From Rhizobiaceae bacterium (GTDB taxonomy: Bacteria > Pseudomonadota > Alphaproteobacteria > Rhizobiales > Rhizobiaceae): a stretch of 64,000 nucleotides of DNA. Made by a program: the position numbers and the translations under genes. Shown in pieces: positions 25,346-33,873 of this stretch. The stretch is taken from positions 62,001 to 126,000 of the forward strand of contig JAMLJA010000005.1 in NCBI GenBank assembly GCA_023953905.1. The letters are read 5' to 3'. The notes under the pieces are model-generated. The model saw only the letters and a program-made list of their open reading frames with translations, did no database searches and was not told the origin of the DNA. Numbering within the stretch: the stretch's first letter is position 1; every line of letters begins with the position of its first letter.

Positions 25346-25656
25346 CGTTCCAGTTCTTCCAACATGCGCCGAAGTTCCTGGATGCGATCGGGCCAGAAGA
25401 GCCGGTAGCGCTCAATCCAGTCTGACAGTGGCCCAAGAGCATCAGGTGCACTGCGGTAATAGGAAAATCGCCCGCTTCTCCTCTCCGTCACGAGCCCGGC
25501 CTCACGCAACACTGTGAGATGCTGCGAGATTGCAGGCTGAGAAACCGGCAGCGCCGAATGGAGATCGTTGACGGTCTGCTCCGCCTTCACCAGCCGCTCG
25601 AACACAGCCCTACGCGTAGGATCGGCCAGGGCGCGGAAGACGTCAGGACTGGTCAT
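25342..25656 (-). CDS. ArsR family transcriptional regulator
   Basis: 104 residues from ATG 25656 (a GTG at 25665 is possible). Winged-helix domain with MTSPDVFRALADPTRRAVFE, recognition helix QPAISQHLTVLREAGLV and wing ERRSGRFSYYR. It lacks Cys-rich metal sites such as CxC or ELCVCDL, so the ligand is probably not arsenic or cadmium. Two near-identical inverted repeats immediately upstream (25666-25700) strongly suggest autorepression. It is followed by an overlapping gene for an exported protein. Not to be confused with true ars operon regulators. Confidence 0.9.
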   Translation of the reverse strand: MTSPDVFRALADPTRRAVFERLVKAEQTVNDLHSALPVSQPAISQHLTVLREAGLVTERRSGRFSYYRSAPDALGPLSDWIERYRLFWPDRIQELRRMLEELER

Positions 25657-25665
25657 TGGAAACAC

Positions 25666-25681
25666 ATAAGTGCGGACTTAT
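25666..25681. promoter_or_regulatory. Operator 1 for ArsR regulator
   Basis: Perfect inverted repeat ATAAGT-GCGG-ACTTAT ending ten bases before the arsR ATG. The 16-bp shape fits the sites bound by ArsR/SmtB dimers. Its twin lies 19 bp further upstream centre to centre. Confidence 0.75.
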
Positions 25682-25684
25682 TGA

Positions 25685-25700
25685 ATAAGTGATCGCTTAT
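25685..25700. promoter_or_regulatory. Operator 2 for ArsR regulator
   Basis: Inverted repeat ATAAGT-GATC-GCTTAT, matching operator 1 at 11 of 12 arm positions. Tandem sites suggest cooperative repression of the arsR promoter. Confidence 0.72.
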
Positions 25701-25760
25701 CTTATCGTGCACACTTGGGAGTTCTGCAATCCCGATTGACACAAGATCGGGTGCCAATTA

Positions 25761-25775
25761 GAACAAAATGGGAAC
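25761..25775 (+). promoter_or_regulatory. SOS (LexA) box upstream of ssb
   Basis: Exact GAAC-N7-GAAC direct repeat (GAACAAAATGGGAAC), the LexA motif of Rhizobiales and relatives, about 100 bases before the ssb start. Divergently placed from uvrA, as in E. coli where uvrA and ssb are paired. Confidence 0.72.
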
Positions 25776-25876
25776 AAATGGCTTGTGGATAGCGGCAATC
25801 GTTTTTGCCGATGCCCGCAACAGCGCCATGTTTGGTGTAAGAGAAAGCTGATTTCGGACGAGCGCGGAGATTTCCC

Positions 25877-26398
25877 ATGGCTGGTAGCGTGAACAAGGTA
25901 ATTCTGGTCGGCAATCTCGGGGCCGACCCGGAGATACGTCGATTGAATTCCGGCGATCCCGTCGTGAACCTGCGCATTGCCACCTCGGAAACCTGGCGCG
26001 ACAAGAATTCTGGAGAACGCAAGGAAAAGACCGAGTGGCACAGCGTCGTGATTTTCAACGACAATCTCGCCAAGGTTGCCGAGCAGTATCTCAAAAAGGG
26101 CGCGAAGGTTTACATCGAAGGGCAGCTTCAGACGCGCAAATGGACCGACCAGCAGGGTCAGGATCGCTATACGACCGAGATCGTGTTGCAGAAATTTCGC
26201 GGCGAATTGCAGATGCTGGATGCGAGAGGCCAGGGTGGTGATAGCGGCAGTGTCGGATATTCCGGCGGCGGTCGCGGCTCGGATTTCGGTCAATCAGGCC
26301 CGAGCGAGAGCTATGGCGGTCGCGGCGGCGGCAATCGCGGCGGTGACGATCGTGGCGGCGGCTTCTCGCGCGATCTCGATGATGAGATCCCTTTCTGA
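25877..26398 (+). CDS. ssb: Single-stranded DNA-binding protein
   Basis: 173 residues. OB-fold in residues 1-115 ([60 protein letters not shown]). A Gly/Arg/Ser-rich linker of about 50 residues is followed by the conserved acidic tip DDEIPF, which recruits replication and repair enzymes. Coats single strands at forks and repair sites. Probably SOS-inducible through the box at 25761-25775. Convergent with marC across a hairpin. Confidence 0.97.
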   Translation: MAGSVNKVILVGNLGADPEIRRLNSGDPVVNLRIATSETWRDKNSGERKEKTEWHSVVIFNDNLAKVAEQYLKKGAKVYIEGQLQTRKWTDQQGQDRYTTEIVLQKFRGELQMLDARGQGGDSGSVGYSGGGRGSDFGQSGPSESYGGRGGGNRGGDDRGGGFSRDLDDEIPF

Positions 26399-26475
26399 GA
26401 AACTGGTCGTGCCTGCGCTTGGCCTGATGTCGGTTGTCGGCAGGCGGGCGGTTCGCTCAGGTGGCTTAGCGTAGA

Positions 26476-26501
26476 TCGGGAACTGCTTTGGCAGATCCCG
26501 A
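26476..26501. terminator. Candidate bidirectional terminator between ssb and marC
   Basis: Stem TCGGGA-CTGC/GCAG-TCCCGA with one A/A mismatch and loop TTTG. It lacks a T run, so termination efficiency is uncertain. Its place between convergent genes supports the call. Confidence 0.45.
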
Positions 26502-26564
26502 GCGCATGTCAGATAAATCTGGTTGGATGTCGATGAGATGGCACGGGCTATCGCGTCAATCTGC

Positions 26565-27194
26565 CTATGAAAGCGCCAGCGCCTTGATCCCGTCCGCCAC
26601 GAACTGAACTGCAAGCGCGGCGAGGATGACGCCGAGAAGCCGTGTGAGGATGGATCGCCCGGTCATGCCGAGAAGACCGTCGATGCGTTCGGCAAGCAGG
26701 AACACGCAGTATGTAAGTATCAGACAAAGCAGAATGATCGCCAGGAGTGCGGCCTGACCGGCGATCCCCGGCATCTTACTGGACAACAGCACCGTTGCCG
26801 AAATCGCACCCGGTCCGGCGATCAGGGGAATTGCGAGCGGGAAGGCAGCAATATCGCGTATCCGGTCTTTTGTGACGGCGGCGCTGGCGCTCTTTTCCTT
26901 GCGCTCATTGCGCTGCTCGAAGATCATTTCCGCCGCGATATAGAACAGCAGCAAGCCGCCCGCGACGCGGAAAGCCGGCAGAGTGATGCCGAAGGCCTTC
27001 AATATCGCTGCTCCGGCGAGAGCAAAGAGCGCCAGCACCCCAAATCCGATGACTGACGCGCGTATCGATACCTGAAGCCGTTCGGCCCTGTTCATGCCGC
27101 CCGTCAGCGCCAGAAAAAGTGGTGCCAGTCCCGGCGGGTCTATCGTCACCAGAATGGTGATGAAGGCGTTGAAGAGGCTGTCCAAATGGGGCAT
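26565..27194 (-). CDS. MarC family integral membrane protein
   Basis: 209 residues from an ATG with GGAGGGATCAA upstream; longer frames overlap the next gene's leader. Six predicted transmembrane helices, with family motifs VTIDPPGLAPLFLALTGG near the N-terminus and FPLAIPLIAGPGAIS in the middle. Named after the E. coli multiple-antibiotic-resistance locus, but the transport function of the family is unproven. Sits divergent from the SDR gene with a gap of 203 bases. Confidence 0.9.
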   Translation of the reverse strand: MPHLDSLFNAFITILVTIDPPGLAPLFLALTGGMNRAERLQVSIRASVIGFGVLALFALAGAAILKAFGITLPAFRVAGGLLLFYIAAEMIFEQRNERKEKSASAAVTKDRIRDIAAFPLAIPLIAGPGAISATVLLSSKMPGIAGQAALLAIILLCLILTYCVFLLAERIDGLLGMTGRSILTRLLGVILAALAVQFVADGIKALALS

Positions 27195-27397
27195 TTGATC
27201 CCTCCGGCTTGGGCGCAAGGCTAACGCTAAGAGGCTGATGACGCCAGTACCTCCAAAATGCGATTTCTGGCGCGCGGTGCATGTTTCAAGAAGTTGCAGG
27301 CGTTGATCCGGTGCGCTGTTCGTGCCTTCTATGTGCACCGGCAAGAGGAGTTCGAGACAGAAACTTCCCGCCGATTGCAGGGAGGGTTCATATCAAG

Positions 27398-28165
27398 ATG
27401 ACTTCGCTATTCGATCTGACAGGCAAGACCGCGCTGGTTACAGGCTCTTCAGGCGGGCTTGGTCTCGCAATGGCGCGCGGCCTCGCTGAAGCCGGTTCGT
27501 CCATCGTCCTGAACGGTCGCAACGAAGCCAAGCTTGCGCCGCTTGTCGATGAGTTCGCCAAAAATTCCCATTCGGCCAGCCATTGCGCTTTTGATGTCTG
27601 CGATGAAGAGGCGATCGTGTCGGCCTTCAACAGGTTTGACGAGACCGGCCAGCACATCGATATTCTCGTCAACAATGCGGGCATCCAGTTCCGGCGTCCT
27701 ATGCTTGAGCTCGAAAGCGCCGACTGGCGACGTGTCATCGAGACAAATCTGACGAGCGCTTTCATCATCGGGCGGGAGGCCGCCAAACGTATGGTCAAAC
27801 GCGGCAGCGGCGGGAAGATCATCAACATCGCGTCACTGGCCAGCGAAGTCGCCCGCGCAACGATTGCGCCGTATGGCGCCGCAAAAGGCGGCATGAAGCT
27901 GCTCACACGCTCGATGGCCGCCGAATGGGCCGCGCATGACATCCAGGCGAACGCGATTGGGCCTGGCTATATCGACACGGAAATGAACACGGCACTGACG
28001 TCCGATTCGAAGTTCGACGCCTGGGTTCGGGGCCGAACCCCTTCCGGTCGCTGGGGTGTTCCGCAGGATCTCGTGGGCACCGCGATCTTCCTGGCGTCGC
28101 CAGCGTCAAATTATGTCAACGGCCAGATCATCTATGTCGATGGTGGACTGCTAGCCGTCATCTAG
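27398..28165 (+). CDS. SDR family oxidoreductase, gluconate 5-dehydrogenase-like
   Basis: 255 residues; ATG at 27398 has GGAGGG eleven bases upstream. Classical short-chain dehydrogenase: TGSSGGLG cofactor motif (residues 15-22), NNAG, catalytic Ser-Tyr159-xxx-Lys163 (YGAAK), and IDTEMN after the catalytic core. The start (MTSLFDLTGKTALVTGSSGG) and the ending YVNGQIIYVDGG match enzymes annotated as gluconate 5-dehydrogenase or 2-dehydro-3-deoxygluconate dehydrogenase. NAD(P)-dependent oxidation of a hydroxy acid is likely; the exact substrate is not decided by sequence. Confidence 0.85.
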   Translation: MTSLFDLTGKTALVTGSSGGLGLAMARGLAEAGSSIVLNGRNEAKLAPLVDEFAKNSHSASHCAFDVCDEEAIVSAFNRFDETGQHIDILVNNAGIQFRRPMLELESADWRRVIETNLTSAFIIGREAAKRMVKRGSGGKIINIASLASEVARATIAPYGAAKGGMKLLTRSMAAEWAAHDIQANAIGPGYIDTEMNTALTSDSKFDAWVRGRTPSGRWGVPQDLVGTAIFLASPASNYVNGQIIYVDGGLLAVI

Positions 28166-28301
28166 ACATCTCCGGTCGACGTTCACTCACGCTTGCGGGA
28201 TATGGCTGCAGCCACGTAAGGGTGATTGGCGCGACGTCGATGCGTTGGCTATATCCGCGCTGGTTTTGACAAATCCGCCGCGACGCGGCGGGCGAGGGTT
28301 C

Positions 28302-29048
28302 ATGGCAGTCGACGTCGGATATCTAACTGCAGCTGGAGCTGGCGCTCTTTCGTTCCTTTCCCCATGCGTCTTGCCGCTCGTTCCGCCTTACCTTTGCTAT
28401 ATGGCGGGGGTCAGCGTGGACGATTTCCGCGAAAGCCAAAGCACTACTGGCACGCATGCCAAGCGGGCCGCGCTTCTCCTGGCTTCGCTCGCTTTCGTCC
28501 TTGGCTTCACCACCGTCTTTGTCGCGCTGGGAGCCGGCGCCTCCACGCTTGGCCGATTCTTGCGCGCGTGGCAGGAGCCACTGGCAATCGTCGCAGGTCT
28601 TGTAATCATCGTCATGGGATTGAATTTCCTCGGCGTGATTCGAATTCCGCTCCTGTCGCGCGAGGCACGCTTTCAGTCCCGGGGGAAACCCGCGAGCGCG
28701 ATGGCCGCCTATGTCATGGGTCTGGCATTCGCATTCGGCTGGACCCCCTGCATCGGCCCCGTCCTTGGTCCGATTCTGACGCTTGCCGGCGGTAGCTCGA
28801 CGGTGGCAGATGGCGCGCTGCTTCTGTTTGTCTACTCTCTTGGTCTGGGCGTTCCATTCGTGCTCGCGGCCCTTTTTTCGGGTGCGTTCATGCGCTGGAT
28901 GTCCGGATTTCGGGCGCATCTAGGGCGCATTGAGAAAGTCATAGGCGCCCTTCTGGTGGTCGCTGGCGTGCTCTTCATCACAGGTGGGATTCGCACCGCA
29001 TCCTATTGGCTTCTGGAGACGTTTCCGATCTTCCAGCAGATCGGGTGA
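28302..29048 (+). CDS. Cytochrome c biogenesis protein CcdA family
   Basis: 248 residues from ATG 28302. Six transmembrane helices with the redox pair Cys22 in SFLSPCVLPLVPPYLCY and Cys150 in GWTPCIGPVLGPIL. CcdA proteins carry electrons from cytoplasmic thioredoxin across the membrane to periplasmic thiol proteins for cytochrome c haem attachment. A further Cys in the first helix (LCYMAG) is also present. Not linked to other ccm genes here; it stands between an SDR gene and glmU. Confidence 0.9.
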   Translation: MAVDVGYLTAAGAGALSFLSPCVLPLVPPYLCYMAGVSVDDFRESQSTTGTHAKRAALLLASLAFVLGFTTVFVALGAGASTLGRFLRAWQEPLAIVAGLVIIVMGLNFLGVIRIPLLSREARFQSRGKPASAMAAYVMGLAFAFGWTPCIGPVLGPILTLAGGSSTVADGALLLFVYSLGLGVPFVLAALFSGAFMRWMSGFRAHLGRIEKVIGALLVVAGVLFITGGIRTASYWLLETFPIFQQIG

Positions 29049-29126
29049 AGCTTCGATCTGATCAAGATTGGCTCTCGGTGCGACGGATGGTAGTGCATTG
29101 TGCCAATCTGACAGCCGGAATCAGCC

Positions 29127-30476
29127 ATGACCGAACGTAGCTGCCTGTCCATCATACTCGCCGCCGGCGAGGGCACACGAATGAAGAGCGCGCTTCCCAA
29201 AGTGCTTCATCCGGTGGCCGGACTTCCGATAGTTTGCCATGTGATCAATGCGGCGCGTGCCAACGGTGGCGAGATTGCCGTCGTCACGGGACATGGCGCG
29301 GAGAAAGTGGGGGCAGCGGTGAAGGATTTCGCGCCGGAAGCGAACACCTTCATACAGGCGGAGAGAAAAGGGACGGCCCATGCGGTCCTGGCCGCCCGCC
29401 GAGCGATAGAGCAGGGCCACGACGATATTCTCGTGATGTTCGGCGATACACCTCTTATCGAGGTGGCCGCGTTGGAAGCCGCGCGTGAGCCGTTAAAGCG
29501 CGGCGTTGCGGTCGTCGTCATGGGATTCCGGACCGACAATCCAACGGGATATGGACGCCTTATTGAGGACAACGGGGAACTGGTCGCCATCCGCGAGGAG
29601 CGCGACTGCTCGGAGGAGGAACGGCGCATAAAGTTCTGCAACGGCGGCCTGATGGCCATATCCGGGGAACACGCGCTGGCGCTGCTCGATGCGGTGGACA
29701 ACAGGAACGCCAAGGGCGAATTTTATCTCACGGACATCATCGAGATCGCACGTGATCGAAATCTCCGCGTCGTTGCCGAAGAAGTCGCATTCGAGAATGT
29801 TCTGGGCATCAACAACCGCGTGGAGTTGTCTGCGGCAGAAGCCATCTGGCAGCAACGCAAGCGCCGCGAGATGATGCTGGCGGGGGTCACTCTCACGGCG
29901 CCCGAAACGGTCTATTTCTCCCACGACACCGAGATTGGGCAGGATACGGTCATTGAGCCACACGTGTTTTTCGGTCCATCGGTGACAGTCGCCGAATCAG
30001 TTGTGATCCACGGGTTCTCGCACCTCGAAGGCGCCAGGATCGCGTCGGGCGCGCAAATCGGTCCATATGCGCGACTGCGCCCGGGTGCCGATCTTCACGA
30101 AAAAGCCAAGGTCGGGAATTTCTGCGAGATCAAGAAGGCCACAATTGAGCGAGGCGCCAAGGTGAATCACCTCACCTATATCGGCGACGCGCGGATTGGC
30201 GCTGAGGCGAATATCGGCGCCGGCACGATCACCTGCAATTATGACGGGTTCAGCAAGTTCTTCACGGATGTCGGCCCCGGCGCGTTCATCGGATCAAACT
30301 CGTCATTGGTCGCGCCCATCAGCATCGGCTCCGGGGCCTATGTCGCATCCGGCAGCACCGTCACAGAAGACGTTCCTGACGGGGGTCTGGCGTTTGGCCG
30401 GGCACGCCAGACGACGCTGCCTGATCGTGGCCGACAATTGCGTGAAAGGCTTTCGGCGGCCAAGAAGGCGAAATAG
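29127..30476 (+). CDS. glmU: Bifunctional UDP-N-acetylglucosamine pyrophosphorylase / glucosamine-1-phosphate N-acetyltransferase
   Basis: 449 residues, family length. The N-terminal uridyltransferase has [20 protein letters not shown] and [16 protein letters not shown]; the C-terminal half is a left-handed beta-helix with hexapeptide repeats and the acetyltransferase motif [19 protein letters not shown] (residues about 330-350). It makes UDP-GlcNAc for peptidoglycan and lipopolysaccharide. Followed by glmS after 137 bases, the classic alphaproteobacterial pair. Confidence 0.97.
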   Translation: MTERSCLSIILAAGEGTRMKSALPKVLHPVAGLPIVCHVINAARANGGEIAVVTGHGAEKVGAAVKDFAPEANTFIQAERKGTAHAVLAARRAIEQGHDDILVMFGDTPLIEVAALEAAREPLKRGVAVVVMGFRTDNPTGYGRLIEDNGELVAIREERDCSEEERRIKFCNGGLMAISGEHALALLDAVDNRNAKGEFYLTDIIEIARDRNLRVVAEEVAFENVLGINNRVELSAAEAIWQQRKRREMMLAGVTLTAPETVYFSHDTEIGQDTVIEPHVFFGPSVTVAESVVIHGFSHLEGARIASGAQIGPYARLRPGADLHEKAKVGNFCEIKKATIERGAKVNHLTYIGDARIGAEANIGAGTITCNYDGFSKFFTDVGPGAFIGSNSSLVAPISIGSGAYVASGSTVTEDVPDGGLAFGRARQTTLPDRGRQLRERLSAAKKAK

Positions 30477-30613
30477 CAGGTAACCTGTTTTCAATGCCGC
30501 AATGGCATCATGGAACCGCGTGCGCTGACATGAAGCGAAATCGAATGTGATTTCGGCCCATTGCTGGTGGCGCTTAGAAGCCTCCAAGAGCAGCGGCGGG
30601 AATAGAGGTCCTT

Positions 30614-32437
30614 ATGTGCGGCATTGTCGGAATCGTCGGTCATTCACCGGTGGCGCCTCTCATCGTGGATGCGTTGAAACGACTCGAATATCGAGGTTAT
30701 GACTCGGCGGGCGTTGCGACCATTGAGCATGGGGCGCTGGCGCGCCGCCGCGCGGAGGGCAAGCTCATCAATCTGGAGCGCCGTCTCACCGCCGATCCGC
30801 TGGATGGCACGATTGGGATCGGACATACGCGTTGGGCGACCCATGGCGTGCCGAATGAGACGAATGCTCATCCGCACTTCTCCGACGACGTCGCCATCGT
30901 CCACAATGGCATAATCGAGAATTTCGCCGAGCTTCGATCCGAACTTGAAAAGGACGGGTACGTTTTCAGCTCCCAAACAGACACCGAAGTGGTCGCTCAT
31001 CTGGTCTCGCGGGAACTGCGACGTGGCGCACGTCCTGTCGATGCGGCTTTTCGCGCTTTGAAGCAGTTGAGAGGCGCGTTCGCGCTGGCGATCATGTTCA
31101 AGGGTGACGACGACCTGATCGTGGGCGCGCGAAACGGGCCGCCGCTTGCAGTCGGTCATGGCGAAGGCGAGATGTTTCTGGGTTCTGACGCCATCGCGCT
31201 TGCGCCGTTCACCGATTCGATCACCTATCTCGAGGACGGCGATTGGGCGGTGATCCGCCGCAACAACATTCAGATTTTTGACATGAGTGGTGAGCCAGTC
31301 GAGCGGCTGCGCCGCCAATCGATCGGAACAAGCTTTCTGGTCGACAAGGGCAATCACCGCCACTTCATGCACAAGGAGATCCACGAGCAGCCTGAGGTCA
31401 TCTCGCACACGCTCGGCCACTATGTCGACTTTACCAACGGCACCGCCAAGGCGCTCGACCTTCCCTGGGACTTCGCCAAGGTCGACAGACTGGCGATCTC
31501 GGCATGCGGAACAGCCTATCTGGCGGGCCTTGTAGGGAAATACTGGTTCGAGAGACTGGCGCGGCTTCCCGTGGATATCGACGTGGCCTCGGAATTCCGA
31601 TATCGCGAGATGCCGATCTCGAAGAACAGTGCAGCGCTCTTCGTTTCGCAATCGGGCGAAACCGCCGACACGCTTGCCTCCTTGCGCTATTGCCGGGGCG
31701 AGGGCGTGCCGATCGGAGCGATCGTGAATGTTCGCGAATCGACCATGGCGCGCGAAGCCGATGTGATCTTGCCGACACTCGCCGGCCCGGAGATCGGCGT
31801 TGCCTCGACCAAGGCATTCACGTGCCAGCTTTCGGTGATGGCGTCCCTGGCGATCCGAGCCGGCGTGGCTCGTGGCCACATTGCCAAGGGTGAAGAACAG
31901 GTTCTGGTCCGACAATTGGCCGAGGCGGCGAGGCTTGCAACGCAGGTCATCAAGCTGGAAGACCAGATCGAGAAGGTGGCCCGCGACCTCGCGCACTCAA
32001 GAGATGTGCTCTATCTTGGGCGCGATACGAACTATCCGCTCGCTCTGGAAGGCGCTCTCAAGCTCAAGGAACTCTCCTATATCCACGCAGAGGGTTATGC
32101 GGCTGGAGAGTTGAAGCATGGACCGATCGCGCTGATCGACGAGAACATGCCTGTTGTCGTGATCGCGCCGCATGACCGGATTTTCGAGAAGACGGTTTCG
32201 AATATGCAGGAGGTTGCTGCGCGCGGCGGCAAGATCATCCTCATCACGGATGAGCGCGGCGCGGCGAATTCGACGCTGGAAACGCTGGATACGATCGTGC
32301 TTCCGGACATGCCAGAGATCATCGCACCGATCCTTTATGCACTGCCGGTTCAGATGCTTGCTTATCACACGGCGGTTTTCATGGGCACGGATGTCGACCA
32401 GCCGCGCAATCTCGCAAAATCGGTAACTGTCGAGTAG
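30614..32437 (+). CDS. glmS: Glutamine--fructose-6-phosphate aminotransferase (isomerizing)
   Basis: 607 residues. Begins MCGIVGIVG, so Cys1 after Met removal is the N-terminal glutamine-amidotransferase nucleophile; HTRWATHG and NGIIENF follow. Two SIS domains occupy about residues 285-430 and 455-600 (SQSGETADTLASLRY, GRDTNYPLALEGALKLKELS, KSVTVE terminus). Converts fructose-6-phosphate and glutamine to glucosamine-6-phosphate, feeding glmU. No glmS ribozyme is expected or seen in this clade. Confidence 0.98.
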   Translation: MCGIVGIVGHSPVAPLIVDALKRLEYRGYDSAGVATIEHGALARRRAEGKLINLERRLTADPLDGTIGIGHTRWATHGVPNETNAHPHFSDDVAIVHNGIIENFAELRSELEKDGYVFSSQTDTEVVAHLVSRELRRGARPVDAAFRALKQLRGAFALAIMFKGDDDLIVGARNGPPLAVGHGEGEMFLGSDAIALAPFTDSITYLEDGDWAVIRRNNIQIFDMSGEPVERLRRQSIGTSFLVDKGNHRHFMHKEIHEQPEVISHTLGHYVDFTNGTAKALDLPWDFAKVDRLAISACGTAYLAGLVGKYWFERLARLPVDIDVASEFRYREMPISKNSAALFVSQSGETADTLASLRYCRGEGVPIGAIVNVRESTMAREADVILPTLAGPEIGVASTKAFTCQLSVMASLAIRAGVARGHIAKGEEQVLVRQLAEAARLATQVIKLEDQIEKVARDLAHSRDVLYLGRDTNYPLALEGALKLKELSYIHAEGYAAGELKHGPIALIDENMPVVVIAPHDRIFEKTVSNMQEVAARGGKIILITDERGAANSTLETLDTIVLPDMPEIIAPILYALPVQMLAYHTAVFMGTDVDQPRNLAKSVTVE

Positions 32438-32579
32438 AGCCGTTAGCGCCTCGTGGGCCATCGCGAATCGTCGATTTGGGTCCCTAAATCATATTTGATT
32501 GTCCAAACCTTACGGCGCTGCTCTAATTCGGGGCAGCACAAAGAAGGACGTTAATGCCCGGTTTTCAGGACAGTCGTAC

Positions 32580-33251
32580 ATGACGAGGCTCAGGAACTAC
32601 TTCCTGACAGGCATCATCGTGACCGCACCGTTGGCGATTACTGCCTATCTTGCGTGGTCCGTGATCGGATGGGTCGACGCCTGGGTCAAGCCCTATATTC
32701 CATCCCGCTACAACCCGGACACGTATCTGAATTTCACGATACCCGGTGTCGGCCTCATCTTTGCGCTTCTGATGATCACCTTGATCGGTTTTGTGACTGC
32801 AAATTTTGTCGGTCGTGCAGTGGTTGGATTCGGCGAGCGCCTGCTCAACCGCATGCCGCTCATACGCAATGTGTACCGAGGTCTGAAGCAGATATTCGAG
32901 ACCGTTTTGGCCAACCGGTCGGAACTTTTCAACAAGGTCGCGCTGTTCGAGTATCCGCGCAAGGGAAGCTGGTCGATCGTGTTTATCGCGAAGCAGCAAG
33001 AGACGGAAATCAACCAGGCGCTTTCGCAACAGCACAGCCGAACGATCGCGGTGTTTCGACCGATTACCCCGAACGTTACAACCGGCTACCTGCTTTTCGT
33101 CGACGAGAGTGACCTTATCCCGCTCGACATGAGCGTGGAAGACGCCGCCAAGATGCTGATCTCGGCGGGTCTTGTCGGGCCGGACTTAGAGGCGGACACG
33201 GACGCGCTGGCCCGTACGGCAGCCGAAATCAGTGAGAAGTCCAAACCCTAG
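32580..33251 (+). CDS. DUF502 family membrane protein
   Basis: 223 residues from ATG 32580 (CAGGA upstream). Two transmembrane helices near residues 8-30 and 55-80, then LLNRMPLIRNVYRGLKQIFET and a C-terminal soluble domain with PITPNVTTGYLLFVDESDLIPLDMSVEDAAKMLISAG, all conserved in DUF502. Function unknown. The gene is consistently found near glmS and recG in Rhizobiales, as here. Confidence 0.88.
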   Translation: MTRLRNYFLTGIIVTAPLAITAYLAWSVIGWVDAWVKPYIPSRYNPDTYLNFTIPGVGLIFALLMITLIGFVTANFVGRAVVGFGERLLNRMPLIRNVYRGLKQIFETVLANRSELFNKVALFEYPRKGSWSIVFIAKQQETEINQALSQQHSRTIAVFRPITPNVTTGYLLFVDESDLIPLDMSVEDAAKMLISAGLVGPDLEADTDALARTAAEISEKSKP

Positions 33252-33319
33252 CGCCAGCGTGAATGAACCATTTCTGCGGCGAGACGTTCGATGACAGTCA
33301 ATGTCTGAGAGTGTCCACA

Positions 33320-33814
33320 ATGAGCTACGCACGATTCGCTGCGATGATTGCCACCTCAACGGTCGTCATGTTCGGGTTGATGTACCTGAACACATATGCC
33401 GTCGACCATGTGTGGTTCAGTCAAACGCGGGCTTGGATGGCGTTGTTGATGGGCGCGGTGATGGCGTGCATCATGCTGGCATTCATGCTGAAAATGTATG
33501 ACAGCAAGCGCGTCAATCTTTCGATCTTCATCGGAAGCGTTGTCGTGTTCGCGGTTTCGCTCTGGCTTGTTCGCAGCCAGGAGACTGTTGACGATATCTC
33601 CTACATGAAGGCGATGATTCCTCATCACTCGATCGCGATCATGACGAGCGAACGTGCCCATATTCGAGATCCGCGTGTTAAAGAGCTGGCTGACGGAATC
33701 ATTGAGGCCCAAGTCCGGGAAATCGGAGAAATGGAAAAGCTCATTGCTGACATCGAAGCGGAACCGATACCAACCAATGCGGCCGATCTGCCCCCAAGAA
33801 CAATAAGCAATTAG
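33320..33814 (+). CDS. DUF305 domain protein with N-terminal membrane helices
   Basis: 164 residues, ATG at 33320 (other upstream starts give no plausible leader). Three transmembrane helices fill residues 5-90, followed by MKAMIPHHSIAIMTSERAHI, the DUF305 signature whose His-His motif is thought to bind metal, and VKELADGIIEAQVREIGEMEKL. Typical DUF305 proteins are soluble; this is a membrane-anchored variant of a kind common in rhizobia, often near copper or metal genes. No such neighbours are present here. Confidence 0.85.
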   Translation: MSYARFAAMIATSTVVMFGLMYLNTYAVDHVWFSQTRAWMALLMGAVMACIMLAFMLKMYDSKRVNLSIFIGSVVVFAVSLWLVRSQETVDDISYMKAMIPHHSIAIMTSERAHIRDPRVKELADGIIEAQVREIGEMEKLIADIEAEPIPTNAADLPPRTISN

Positions 33815-33873
33815 ACCGAGAGGGGGGTCGTCTCACCATCCCACCTATCCAGGCCACTGGCCTTGTATGTTGC

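Noticed and set aside
30644-31996. 450-residue minus-strand frame opposite glmS
   Set aside because: Shadow frame in a high-GC gene; no motif.
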